A stretch of DNA of 64,000 bases from contig NC_020168.2 in the NCBI RefSeq assembly GCF_000224145.3, positions 5,443,294 through 5,507,293 of the forward strand, given 5' to 3'. The notes beneath the pieces were generated by a model. It had not been told where the DNA came from, ran no database searches, and saw only the letters and a program-made list of their open reading frames with translations. The translations under genes were made by a program, and so were the position numbers. Position 1 is the stretch's first letter; every line of letters begins with the position of its first letter. This DNA is from Ciona intestinalis. Taxonomy: Eukaryota > Chordata > Ascidiacea > Phlebobranchia > Cionidae. Positions 11,161 to 22,866 of the stretch are shown here, in pieces.

Positions 11161-12815
11161 ATGTGGCGGCAACGGTCCCATACCATGCTGCTTGTGCTGT
11201 TTTTTGTTTACAATGTAAATGCCCAGTTGGGCGAACCCTCACTGACAGAGGACGATGGAGAATATGCTTATTTTGAATACGATTACAAGGAAGATTATAA
11301 TCAACTCTCCGATGCTATCGACAAGGAATTAATGAAAATGGATGTCTCCCCGAGAACTATAGTCATTTCTATCATATATTGCGTCATAGTGGTCGCAGGT
11401 ACGGGTATTTCCCCCAATCATAAAAAAAACGAAAACAAAAATTAAAAACGAAAATTGTTTTAAATACTAAAAAAAAAATTGAAAAAATTCGCCTTTTATA
11501 AAAACAGCGCAACGTTTTAAAAGTTGTAATATTTTGTTGTAGGCTTGGTTTTGAATGTTGTTGGATTGGTGATGACACAGCGATGTACAGTGATCCAGTA
11601 CTCGCAGAAACTCTTCATGCAGAATCTATGCATATCTTCTCTTCTGTTGGTTACAAGCTTGGCGTTTTCAGCGCAATATCGAGCGCTGCGAGATTGGAGA
11701 CTCGGTTCGATCACATGCAAGGTAGGCATATGTGTGCTGGTTAAGAAAATATTAAAAAACTAGTTCCTAACTGCTGAAAATGAAACTGATTACTTGAAAA
11801 AGTTTGTAAATAGACCTTTTGACTCGTTTTGTAACAAACAATATCCAATTTGGAACTGCGTCAACTGAGATTTATTTTGTTTTTACAGCTGGTTAACTGC
11901 CTGAAGACGCTGAGCATGTTCTGCCAATGTTATTTCGCCGTGGCGGTGGCAGCTGACTATGTAGTGATGCGGAAACGGCCTGGTATTGGAAATATTCGCC
12001 GCACGGTCATCGAAATACTAACGGTGGGCTTTGGTTGGATGCTAGCGGCTGGCTTCTCCGTTCCAATGCTTGTCTTTGCGGAAACCGATGCCATAGGCGC
12101 CGACCGACACATGTGTACCTTGTTTCCATGGTACAAAACATCGACTGTTGTCGAAGAGACCGAATTGTACGACGTGTATGAGCTGAGTGGAGATGAAGAA
12201 AAATTCGACGATTCTCTGCAGCCACAGTGCAAGGATCTCAATAACGAGCCGTATCGTGTGTGGGTGATTTGCAGTTTCGCTTTGGCATATGCCACACCAC
12301 TTTTAGTGTCTGTTTGCCTGTGTGTTATGTACAAAGCCACAGCTGCAAGATACAACTCTCAAATTACCCAGACTGAACAAAACCAACATCGGGTCGTAGA
12401 CAGCTCGCAACGGCGGGGAAAGAAACGCCGAAAGCCGGCGAGTCGTTTTATTGTGGGCGGGGTGTGGGTGTCGCTCATAGAACTGGCGTACTTTCTTTGT
12501 TGGTTGCCGCTTCATATTTACCACATGGGTCGCATTTGGGGCCTGGACCTTGGCCCAACCGAGTGTCTGAATCTCCGGGATTTCAGTTTCGTTCTCGGAT
12601 ACGCAAGCTGTCTCGTATTGCCAGCGATAGTAATTGCATATTCCAGACCTGGTTCGCTTCCTCAGAGGTCAGGCGCCTCGTCATCTACGTCATCGTTTAC
12701 GTCATCTTCCGTGAAATCGATGACGAAGGGTGACGTTACGCCTGAGCAAACGGACATGCACTTGCTTAAACAAAACTTAGAAGACCAAGGTCCAAACAGT
12801 TGCACGGCAACATAA
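11161..12815 (+). CDS. Rhodopsin-class GPCR, chemoattractant/peptide-receptor-like, DRY arginine absent
   Basis: Three exons (11161-11398, 11543-11721, 11889-12815) keep frame and give about 447 residues. Residues 1-21 look like a signal peptide (LLVLFFVYNVNA). The extracellular N-terminus is acidic and tyrosine-rich (EDDGEYAYFEYDY), a composition typical of tyrosine-sulfated chemoattractant receptors. TM1 spans the exon 1/2 join; the disulfide cysteine before TM3 is in ITCK, and a long acidic loop 2 has its partner in PQCKD. TM6 has FLCWLPLHI near residue 343. Odd points: the TM3 end reads AADYVVM, so the DRY arginine is missing, and TM7 has LPAIVIAYS in place of NPxxY. Loop 3 is basic and the C-tail is Ser/Thr-rich. 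A signalling receptor is likely, but the altered motifs could mean an atypical or scavenger receptor. Ligand is unknown. Confidence 0.82.
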
Positions 12816-13783
12816 AATATCCAACGTAGAACTCCACGGTCGTTGGCGCTGTCAGTGGTCTATGTAATTAGCGAGCATGGCGCCTCCTTATTTACTGTAG
12901 GTTTTTATCGTTCCCTTCATCTCATACCTCGTACATATTTACCTCGGTTAAGTACCCGGTATCCTTTAATCCAGCAGATTAATCTTCACTGCCAGTACTC
13001 TGTCTCCCGTTAACTTGTTGCATTCTTTCCCTGGCACTCGGCCAAACCGCAAGCTCAAAATTAACCACACACACCAACGCATTCAATTCAGCAAACAAAC
13101 TGATTTCCGACGCGTGAAGCCCGATTTATCCTTGTTTTCTTTCTTATCTTAATATGGAAACCGATTTCCACCGTTATTTACACAACCCGTCAACATATAC
13201 AATATCTCAACGTTGCAGAAAACGTGTACAGCATGATCTATGCTCTTATTATTATTGTCAGGATATATTGATATATAATATTATGTACCTCTTTATCTTC
13301 CATGATGCAGCGTTGTATATATTGCGCGTACAAATAAACATTTTGTTAATTAAGATTCGTCGAACGTGTAACCATACCAGTTTTACAAAAGAAACACAAA
13401 GGCATCAGTTAAAACGACGCATTTAGCCTACAATAAAATCACAAAAATGAACTGATTAGCAATGTCGAAGTACTTCGTTTGTGCTTTAACTGGCTTGACT
13501 ATCTGTCAACTTGATTACTCTTATAAAACTGACGCTAGCTGTTGGAACTGTAAAGCTGTGTATCTCTGACACAAACTGCTGGTTAAATGTTATAGTAGAT
13601 TGTGGGACGATAGGATCCCTCTAGCAAATATTATCTAAATATCCTAAATCTGCGTTTTAAACAACCAACAACGGTCTATGGAAAATAAGAGGATGAGGTT
13701 TTCTTTGAATGTTGTTTGCTACCCAATGGGAAAGAAAATAGAATCAAAAGGTGTCCCATCTTCCAACCCTACTATACTATTTA
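12816..13783. other. GPCR 3' UTR and convergent intergenic region
   Basis: This lies between the GPCR stop and the stop of the first Kelch gene, so the two genes converge. It contains AATAAA-type signals near 13334 and 13431 and one MITE. A 90-codon frame at 13154-13426 overlaps the probable UTR and shows no family resemblance; I treat it as chance. Confidence 0.55.
13593..13777. mobile_element. TA-flanked MITE abutting Kelch gene 3' end
   Basis: Ends 'tatagtagattgtggg' and 'aaccctactata' pair as inverted repeats, with the core 'caacaacggtctatgg'. It ends only about 7 bases from the stop codon of the minus-strand gene, so it probably forms part of that gene's 3' UTR. Confidence 0.7.
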
Positions 13784-16700
13784 CTAAGTAAATAACAAAC
13801 GGTTCTGTTTCTTCCAAACAGTTTGTTCTTGATTTCCAAGTTCCAACCTAAGTACAATGTTCGGTATATTGTCGATGTCCAAATTCACACCGTATTCTAA
13901 TGTAATATTGCTTCGTCCGTCTAAGTCCTGTAAAAGCATTGTTAAAAAATTTGCAATGAAAATTACAACATAACTTACCTGGCTTATGCGAATTCTTTAT
14001 CTAACTGAAGTTCTTAGCTAGTGAAACTAAACATGCTGTAATCTAATGTGTGTGTTCTATATTCGGCAAAATACGGCATTTGATTGTTAAACACATGATA
14101 CAGTGCAAGCACCTATGGCGCATATTTAAAACAGTAAGGCAAGTGCTGTATATGAAAAAGCCACCAAGCAGCTAGCACATTTACACAAATGAAGGTAAAT
14201 AAGTACCACGACAAAATATGAAATTTAATTAAACTAGAAAAAAGTAAATGGAAGAAAATTTATGGCACAGGCAGAATTTTACTACAGAAAAAAAAAACGT
14301 GTGTATGCAAAGGAATTAATTCTATACATAATAAAAGCCCCAAAAAATTGTTTGTACGTTAATAACCTATTGACAATAAAGCCAACTTTCGTAAAGAAAT
14401 AGTACAATAAAAATGTCATTTTGTGAAATTAAGCAGCTAGTTACAAATCAGTATGCTTCTTGTGTTTAAATCACAGTAGTTTAGTTGCTAACATGGAAAG
14501 TAAGTATGTAGCATCTGGATATTAAAAGATGTTGGTCGTTGAGTGAATAGAGTTGGTTCGTCATTTTGCACCTGCAGAAAGAAGTGAATTTTTAATGAAA
14601 TATATAAAGTAATAAAATTGTGGTTAGTGCATCAGCCTCTGGCTCAGCGGTTATGGGTTCAAGGCTCACTTTTGCCATAGTGGGTAAATGTGTCCTTGGG
14701 TAAGACACTAAACTGTAATTGCTTCAACCAAGTGGTCTATTGTTTGTTGTCTAAACTGTCATCCGAACATTAACTAAAAAAGAAATAACCCCTAAAAAGT
14801 AAGTACCTACAAAGTTACAAATTTGGATCTTTCTAAAGTTAGCTCAGCATTTTTAGCCTGTTTCAGTCTGGGTTGGAGCAATTATTGTTAATGGTCTTGT
14901 CCAAGAAGACATACGCACACAATGGTGGCAGCAACGAGCTTTGAACCAGTTTCCTTTGTTCTAGAAGAATCGTTACAGCCATAGCACCAGCACAATGGGC
15001 CGGTTTTTACAACTAAAACTCACAAACTTACCTGTAACAAAGCTTCTTTTAAAGTTTGAACTGAAACAGACCAACTAAGTCCATCATAATCCTCTTCTAC
15101 AGTCACCAACTTTCCATTGTGGAACATTGGTGGACAACAACCCGTTTTCACTGAGCCAACACATCGACCCCATCTTGGGCTTGCCTTTATATTGAATGGT
15201 ATCACCTGTAATATATGGAAAAAGTTAAAAAATGCTGTTAAACAATCTCTATCAACAAAGAAAACTATTGGGGCCACACTAATACATGAAACATACCTTA
15301 TACCTTGTTCCTTGGTTGGAAAATGCATATATTGTATCGTCATATGTTGCCTGGAAAAATTTAGAATGGGTTGGAAAATGTGAAAGTTTCAATAAAACAG
15401 GACAGTGTCTATCTTATTATTTCTCGAGAACAATTTTTGGTAAAAGTAAAAAAAAACCTACAAATTATAATAAATCATATGAATTAAAAATACTACATGA
15501 ATCAAAAAAATCATATGAATTAAACATAGTATATACCAACCACAAAATGCACTGGGAAAGGCAGTGGTGAAAACAAAGTAAGAGGAGGTAACCAATCCTG
15601 CTCTTTGGTAGAGTAACGATACACACTTGTGTTAGAGGAATTTTCGTGGGAGCAGAAAACATAAATTTTCGAACCCAGAGAAGCGCTCACAAGGTTAATG
15701 ACCTTGTCATCTATAATATAAGTATGAGCTGTGATATATAGTACTGTGGGGTAGGGTGGGATACCATTAACACAAAAATCATATTTTCTGATTGGGCTTT
15801 GAACTGGGGCTATGGTTATACAGTACTGTAAATATTCTTTATTTAATACAAATTAGACAAGAAAAGAAAATGAAAACATGTCTTACCCCACACTACCATA
15901 TTTAAGTTGTATTACAGACAGAACTAAACATTCAAACCTGCAGGCAAAGAAGGAACTTTTTCCCAACTCTTTCCAGACATTCTTAATCGCTCAACTGTTT
16001 TCAGAAGTGTTTTACCACTTCCTTTTTTCCGCTTACAAAACGGACCACCTGAAAAAGGCAATGTACAACATTTAAGCCAATGCATATTTTATGTAAATTA
16101 TTCCAGAATGCAAATTTAATTGGGGTGGAGCCACTTATGTAACTTATTTTTAATATATTTAATATTTTGCATGGCAAAACCATTTACCATATGGACAAAC
16201 CAACAAATAACCATTGGGTGAAGCAATTACCATAAAGTAATTTGCGCAGAGACACATACACCCACAATGGTAGCAGCAACAGGGTTTGAACCTGTATTCT
16301 TTTGTCAAGTACTCACCACATATATACATTAACCATTTTGCAACAGCACCATATATATTAAACATATCATACCAATAACATATAAGCTGTCTCCCACTGC
16401 TAACATATTATGGCTATGTCTTGCATCATTCAAGCTTGGTCCTTGCAACCATTTATGTTCCTTAGGCAAATAAATGCATGTATCACTGATTGTAGTGAAA
16501 GTACAACGTCCGGAAATACCACCTATTTATAAAATGTAAGGATTTTTTTAACGATGGTTTNNNNNNNNNNNNNNNNNNNNNNNNNNNNNNNNNNNNNNNN
16601 NNNNNNNNNNCACGGGGCCGGTCAAAAGCCTTTTTATGTATAAAAGTGTATTTACCCGTTAGGAAAAGTTTATTGTCAAATACAGCACAAGCTCGTCCTT

Positions 16701-19700
16701 TGTAGGAACTATCTGTAATTAAATTGAAATGTTTAATTTCACAAATTAAAGAATAGAAAACATTTTTTGGGACATTTTTCAACCTGCATATCTGATGAAA
16801 TAAAACACTGAAAAAAATAAATAATAAAAAAAGTATATATGAAGTTTTTGAACAAAAACAAGTACACTAGTAATACAGATAACAGAATGACAAATTACCC
16901 ATTGGTAGCACACTGCAACATTGTGAACATGAAGAATTAAGTAAAGTTTGAGAATCATTCAGAATTGTAAAGTGAGCAGAATCTTCACCAATTTGATTGG
17001 CTCGGTACAAACTGTTAAATATAATTTGTTAAAAAAATGGTTAAATACTAAAAAGTTGAATATCTTTTTAACCATAGTGCGTTTTACTTTTAATGGTGAC
17101 CACTTTACTGGTAATTCATATTATATTGTTTTTGTCATAGTACCATTATATGATATATTTACATCAAATATAAATATATTTTATTTTTATATGGTACAAT
17201 GGTTAGATTATATGAATAAATATTTAACCAAAAAAGTTACCTGTGAAGTTCCAATTTATTGTTTGGGCTGCTGATAAGAACCACTGTCTAAAACATAACA
17301 AGAAACATAGTATTATAAATCTTTTATTCTATATGGTTGAGGTCCCATGGCAAGGAATGACAGAAAATCTAGGATTTAGGCCAGAGTTGGCCTATTAGCC
17401 TCAACTTAGACAATATGAACATAAATGAATGTATCTTGTTTTTTTTTCTATACCCAGATAAACAACAGTTGTTATAACACATGTATTCTGTTTCATACAC
17501 CTTGTTTTTGGGTGTGACCTTGCATGGCTGACAATTTAGATGATTTTTCTTAATGGATGATATTTTATATAATGCAGACTAAAAATAAAACTAAAACAAA
17601 TTATGATTAGTTAGTGAAAGTATAACCTAAGCTTTGGACACAGTTGAAGAGACCTCAGTACATAAACAACATATAAGCGCTGACTACAACCAATAAACTT
17701 ACTTCAGTGCTACAAGATCTGTGCCTTTGTCTGGAAAATTTGAGTCTTTCTTCAATGGGTGAAATGTTGATGTTACGTAACCAGATTTTAAATTTATCTT
17801 CCAGGAGTTTTCGCTCCGGGATCGAGAGGCTGCTTACAAGAGTAAGACACTCTTCTAACTCGGACACATTCATCAATGAAATCCTCACAGTTTCAGAGAT
17901 AAGATTTAACATTGAGTTGACTCCATGGCGAACTCCCCACTTTATAATTGCAAGAAACACCTGAAAAATTAGAGTAAAATATCAAAAATTCGAATCAATT
18001 TTAAACACCTTTAAAATTCAAAAAATAAATTTTTTAAAAAAAGGAACACTTTTCTGACACAATATAAATATAAAAGTGAATAGTAACATTTTCTAACTCT
18101 CCTAATTTTACAAGGTATGTTTTGAAATATGCCAAAATGTACACTACTTGACTACTAGTCGATAGGCAGTTATTTGAAATTCAAATTTAAACACCCAATT
18201 AAACTATATATCAGGAAAGCATATGAGAATACCAGTATCACCAATTTAAACATAAAAACAAGAAAAGCATTTTTTTCCTATCTAACCCCAAATGTTAAAA
18301 CAATTTTTATACCTGTAGTCGAATGACTCGAATGCAATATTTTCCATATCTAAAAGTTATACTAAATTTTTTACCTGTTTTTCCTGCATAGCTTGCAAAG
18401 CATCACTACTGAGATAAATCCTCAATATTTCTTCGTGGAGGTTTAAAAACTGCTCGGTGTCGGTTAAATTCCACATGTTGTTTAATATGAATTCCATTGC
18501 TGCACTGTGTAGTTCATGCAAGGCATAATCTCTGCCCAGCTCTTCCATTTCAAAGCAATTGTCACAACTAAGACATGCCATCTGTATAAAACATAGGCAA
18601 ATATGGCTATAAAAGATAAAAAGTTTTAACCAATTTGATTTTTTCCAAATTTTTATCGTTAAAAACCTATAGTTAAAAAGATATATACACTGTGTCACAA
18701 TATCCTTTATCCATTATACAGTAGGTCTGTTTCTGAATTGTAATTGAATCCAAAATCTTCTATAAAAATATTTCTAAAATTAAACCGAATTTGTAAGTAA
18801 TTATGATTTTTCTTTATTTTAAACTGTAACTTCTTAATTTTAAATAAACTCTTTTAATTTAAGGTATATATATATTATCCTGTAGACTTACCAAATAATT
18901 CGAAGCTTCATTATAAATATTCAAACACGGACACAACCATCCAGTTGCCTTTGCAATCTGTGCTGCATTAGAAGATGTGAAGTGAACTTTGCTGGTGTAG
19001 AAATACTGTATGATCAGTCTGTAGAATAACACAAAACTAAATGCAGTTAAATAGTAGGACGAGGTTTAAGTTTAATACATCTACCCCTTTGTGTATTAAT
19101 ATAGCAAAATCCTGCTGGTGAATAATATTATTGTCACATGATATGCAATGTACCTGCGTTATAACTCACCAATCTAAAAAAACAGCTGCATATTAACTCG
19201 AAAAATATAGGCAACCGATATATATGTTACACATGGTGTGTAAGACTAAAACAATACCTAGTCGGTTATGTTATAAGTCCAGATAAATAAGTAATATTTT
19301 TAGGTAATTAAGTGATAATCAATAGGTCATAATGTATTTAGTGTTAACGTCAGATAATAAATTAAACAAATACAAATTAGAATTTATTCTACCTTAGCGT
19401 GGCATGATCTATATCTTGAAGTTGAACACAGTCTTGTTTGGATTCCTTGAATGAACAAGTAGAGAGCATGCATCGGAAATAATCGCTACAGCTCACTAAG
19501 ACCTCACTGAGTACAGGATGTTGGGTAAGGGTTAAAAATAAAATTTTTAGGAAAATGAAAATTAAAAAAAAGTTAATTTTAAATAATCTTTCTACAGCTC
19601 ATTTGGTATGAAAAAATGTTGTGTATTTCCGACGTTTATTTACATTATGCCTGGTAGCAGAAGTAACAGGAAATTTTATGGATTTACCGGTGACAGTGGA

Positions 19701-22200
19701 CTCCTTTTCCAGACAGTGGCATGACAACAAAATTTGAAGTTAGCATCGTGTTCTTCGCCACTGAGAAGTATTCAGAAAACCTGAAAAAAAATGTTGTACG
19801 GGTTGTATATAATAATACTTTAATAGGAAAAGTATGTTTTAATAGAAATTAATAACTTTAACTCTTTTTCAACTAAAATATTTTTAAGTAATATATTACA
19901 AAGCAGTTAAATAATTCAAGCATTTTTATAATCAGTCAACCAAAGAGGGGGCGCAGACAAACAACGAGCCATTTGTATCTAATTAATTCCAAGTTAGAAT
20001 TCCAATAAAAAAAATTGTTCATAAAATTTACCTCATCATGATAATGATGTCCGTCTCCTGGATGTTGATGCTCAGATCCCTCAGCTCCTCATCCGAGAAG
20101 ACAGAGTGGAAGAGAACAGATGATGATCGGCGGGAATAATATTGACTAAGACTTACTTTCTCATGAAATTCAATGTAGTCGTTCACCCCCCACTTCACAG
20201 AGGCATCCACAAACCTTAACATATACGGTGGGGTAAGACGGGATACCGTTAGCACCTAAATCCAATATTTTCTGTGTGTGTTAATTTAAAAAAACACAAT
20301 TACCAACGCTTTTTTAGAGTAGCAGGACTTTTATAATATAATTATGTAAATATTCTTTGTTTACTACCAAATGAAACGAGAAGAGAGAATGAAAACATAT
20401 CATTTTACTCCATGCTGTTATAAATATAAACTTTTATATTGGTACAATTAAAACTGCTCTGAATCATAGGCGTAAAGTTTTACTAAACGTTAGGGTTGCA
20501 AAAAGCAGAAAAAAAGGAAGTTTTCGCGCCTACCGGCGGTTTGCAACCCTTTGTTTTCGGTTTGCAACCCTTTAAATATGTGCTTTGTAAAAGCTCATAC
20601 AAACGTAAACGTATTCAGAATTACGTAGGGATGAGACAAATTAAAATTACGCGCGTTCGGCGAGTCCGTGTAATGAGAAACGGTCGAATCCGATTGCCTG
20701 GCGAGTGACGTCACAGTAGCTATGTCGCATGCGCCTTTCGTCAAGCCCGCACGAGTGTGTGGTTATCTTACAAACGAAGACCCGTCCGTCGGAAATAGTA
20801 GGTTTCCAGAACAAAATATCGCGGAAATAAACTGCCTAAAACGTTTCCAACACTGCTTTATATTTATATGCAATGTTTTCCTCAGGCAAGCAGCATATTT
20901 ATTACGAAATAGTAGGGATTCACACGTGGATGCCATTGCATCATAATAGCGGTTGTTTGAACCTGGCAATTGATTACGACATAATAGCGATTCACACGTT
21001 GATTACTGACGTCACAATAGCGATTCACACGTGAATTATTTAGCAAACAGGAGTTTAAATACCAGTTGAATGCGTTTGTGTCGTGAATGACGCATCGGTA
21101 TTGACATATTTTAACGAACGTAAACGAAGTTTGTTCGCAGTAATAATGGCGTCTTCGTTTGGTCGAACGTAATTCCTTACGCATTATTAGTATGGAGAAA
21201 ATCAAAGGGTTGCCAGGCAACCCTGCAACCCCGTAACTTTACGCCAGTGCTCTGAATACAAGACTTACTCTTTTGAATGTTGAAATGGAATGCTAATACA
21301 CCCAGTGTAGATATATTCCAACAACTTTACAGCAATAATATCTTTAATTTCACAAACTTTTAAATGAACAGGAGAATTGAAGCAAATTGTACCTGTTTCA
21401 AACAAAACACATGTCAGGTAAAATTAATAATACAAAATTTTATTTGAAACAAAATAATTTATTTAAAAATAAACATTACAGTTAGGTCAAACACTACTCT
21501 TAATATATATAATGTTGCTATCAGGCTTATTATAATTGAATATAACTTATTTATTTTATTTAACACAGGTTTTATAACTCTGATAAACAATTGACAATTT
21601 AATGAACTATCTCTTTGTCATACTGTTCCGGTTCTGCTGATACAGACGGCAGGTAAACGATAATACCTTATTAAAACCACTTAACTGTGACGTCAAAACA
21701 ACATTTCAATAAAACAAAATTGTCTGCATAATTTTTGACCAATTTACCATTGGTTGTTGCTACACTAGCTTCAACTAAGTCATGAAAGTATTTTGATCTT
21801 GCACACATAACAACAGAATGACAAGGGTATGAGTGTTCACCATTCACAATTACTAAGTCCACCATGCTACCTAAAAAACATAAATTTGGTCCAGCATTCA
21901 AGTAAGTTTTTAGGAGAATTAAATTTGTCGTAAGCTTTTTGGGAAAAATAGGAAAAAACTGTAAAAAACAAAAGAAAAAAAATGTTTTTGTAAAAACAGA
22001 AAAAAACTGTGAAAACAGAATAAGACTTTTTTCTTACCAGAGTGCCTCATGTTGTTCAAGTTGCCAAGTATTTCAACCCATAGTTGATTATCAGAATACA
22101 ATCTGTTGCCGGGGTTGGGCAGGGGTTTGAACTTTTGAGAAATTCTCTTTTTTTCCACGTTTGGACATGCTTGAATGACTCTACTTACAGGACTTCCCAT
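13784..22200 (-). CDS. BTB-BTB-BACK-Kelch protein, paralogue 1
   Basis: Eighteen exons give about 791 residues in continuous frame: 22038-22200, 21748-21870, 21269-21356, 20032-20214, 19688-19780, 19393-19506, 18892-19018, 18375-18581, 17703-17960, 17241-17287, 16899-17011, 16656-16712, 16373-16522, 15938-16048, 15541-15710, 15297-15350, 15032-15205, 13784-13927. BTB 1 has GEHSYPCHSVVM and LLEYIYTG. BTB 2 has GKGVHCHREVLV, YFRCML and IIQYFYTSKVHF. BACK follows (YALHELHSAAMEFIL, FLAIIKWGV). Kelch-type blades then carry NDARHSHNMLAVGDSLYVIG and VERLRMSGKSWEKV. By analogy with BTB-BACK-Kelch proteins it may be a Cullin-3 substrate adaptor, but CUL3 binding by a doubled BTB is inference. The assembly gap is in an intron. 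The last exon is the least certain: it is joined only by frame and splice signals. Confidence 0.78.
14622..14800 (+). mobile_element. tRNA-derived SINE, head and body
   Basis: It has a pol III B-box-like 'ggttcaaggctc' after 'tggctcagcggttatg', then the body blocks 'ccttgggtaagacact' and 'tgtctaaactgtcatcc'. It lies in an intron of Kelch paralogue 1. Confidence 0.65.
14862..15006 (-). mobile_element. tRNA-derived SINE, reverse orientation
   Basis: This is the reverse complement of the SINE head: 'cttgtccaagaagacat', 'cacaatggtggcagcaacga' and 'gagctttgaacc', ending 'caatgggccgg'. Confidence 0.65.
15739..15900. mobile_element. MITE, subfamily with 'gataccgttaacac' type end
   Basis: It starts 'gtactgtggggtagggtggg' and ends 'tcttaccccacactaccata', inverted with respect to each other. 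The interior block 'aaatcatattttctg' is shared with the copy at 20224, defining a second subfamily. Confidence 0.65.
16207..16345 (-). mobile_element. SINE fragment, reverse orientation
   Basis: 'cacccacaatggtagcagca' followed by 'gggtttgaacc' and 'accattttgcaacagcacc' match the reversed SINE head. Confidence 0.55.
16561..16610. other. Assembly gap (50 N)
   Basis: Fifty undetermined bases. They fall between the Kelch exons 16373-16522 and 16656-16712, so in an intron. Confidence 1.
20224..20422. mobile_element. MITE, second subfamily
   Basis: Left end 'tacggtggggtaagacggg' and right end 'cattttactccatgctgtta' are degenerate inverted repeats; 'taccgttagcacctaaatcc' defines the subfamily. It begins ten bases beyond the Kelch exon at 20032-20214. 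Confidence 0.6.
20465..21249. mobile_element. Non-autonomous hAT-like transposon, 785 bp
   Basis: An exact 8-bp duplication CTCTGAAT flanks the element (20457-20464 and 21250-21257). Termini are inverted: 'cataggcgtaaagtt' on the left, 'aactttacgccagtg' on the right. An 8-bp target duplication with CA...TG-type ends fits hAT. Inside are a doubled 'cggtttgcaaccctt' and repeated 'gattcacacgt' units; no transposase is visible. It lies in the intron between exons 3 and 4 of Kelch paralogue 1. Confidence 0.85.
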
Positions 22201-22866
22201 TTAAAAGAAAAACAAATTGCAACAACTCTCATTAGAGTTGGTTTGGAAGTTTTACACTCTTGACCTATTGAGAACAAATAAATTTAATGAAAACGCATGA
22301 ATACAAATATAGTATAAAACACACGATTAATAACATAAAAATTGGAACTTTTAACGAAAATCAATCTAAAATAAAAAAGCAAAAATTTCATATTAAAAAT
22401 AAATAAAAAGATATACAATTGTATTGAAATGTCTAACTATTTAAAAGCGAAACTATGCAACACCAGGCGAGTGAAACTTTCTGTATCATTAACATTCAAA
22501 AACTGCGTCATGTATGCAGTGGCGCAGCCAGAAAAAAAATAAGGGGGGGTTTAATCAAAAAAATTTCAATTTTTTTTTTAATTATTTTTTTTTGTTTAAA
22601 AGGAGGGGGGGATCCCCTAAACCCCCTGGCTGCGCCACTGCATGTATGTTTAAAACACTAGTATACATTTATTTCTGTACATGGGAGAGGTCCTGTAGGC
22701 ACAGCAGAAGACAGGGGATTTTGCCGAGGGTTTGCCCATTACCATAAATACAGATGAACTAATACATAATATGAATATATAAAGCAACAATTTAAAATAT
22801 GAAAACAGTGATTTGGTTTGGTAAGAAATGCAACACCATACAGCAAGTAAGTAAGAATATGTCAGT
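22201..22866. other. Intergenic spacer between the Kelch paralogues
   Basis: About 670 bp separate the start of paralogue 1 from the stop of paralogue 2. It must contain the paralogue 1 promoter and the 3' UTR of paralogue 2. Besides the 124-bp MITE I see only AT-rich sequence. Confidence 0.7.
22517..22640. mobile_element. 124-bp hAT-like MITE
   Basis: Perfect 15-bp terminal inverted repeats 'cagtggcgcagccag' and 'ctggctgcgccactg' are flanked by an exact 8-bp duplication CATGTATG (22509-22516 and 22641-22648). The inside is A/T and G/C homopolymer runs. It sits between the two Kelch genes. Confidence 0.9.

Noticed and set aside
13154-13426. 90-codon frame downstream of the GPCR
   Set aside because: Lies in probable 3' UTR, low complexity, no homology recognised.
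14622-14660. Functional tRNA gene
   Set aside because: The B-box-like sequence belongs to repeated SINE heads; no complete cloverleaf could be folded by eye.
21007-21220. Minus-strand frame inside the 785-bp hAT-like element
   Set aside because: Composed of the element's sub-repeats; not a transposase.
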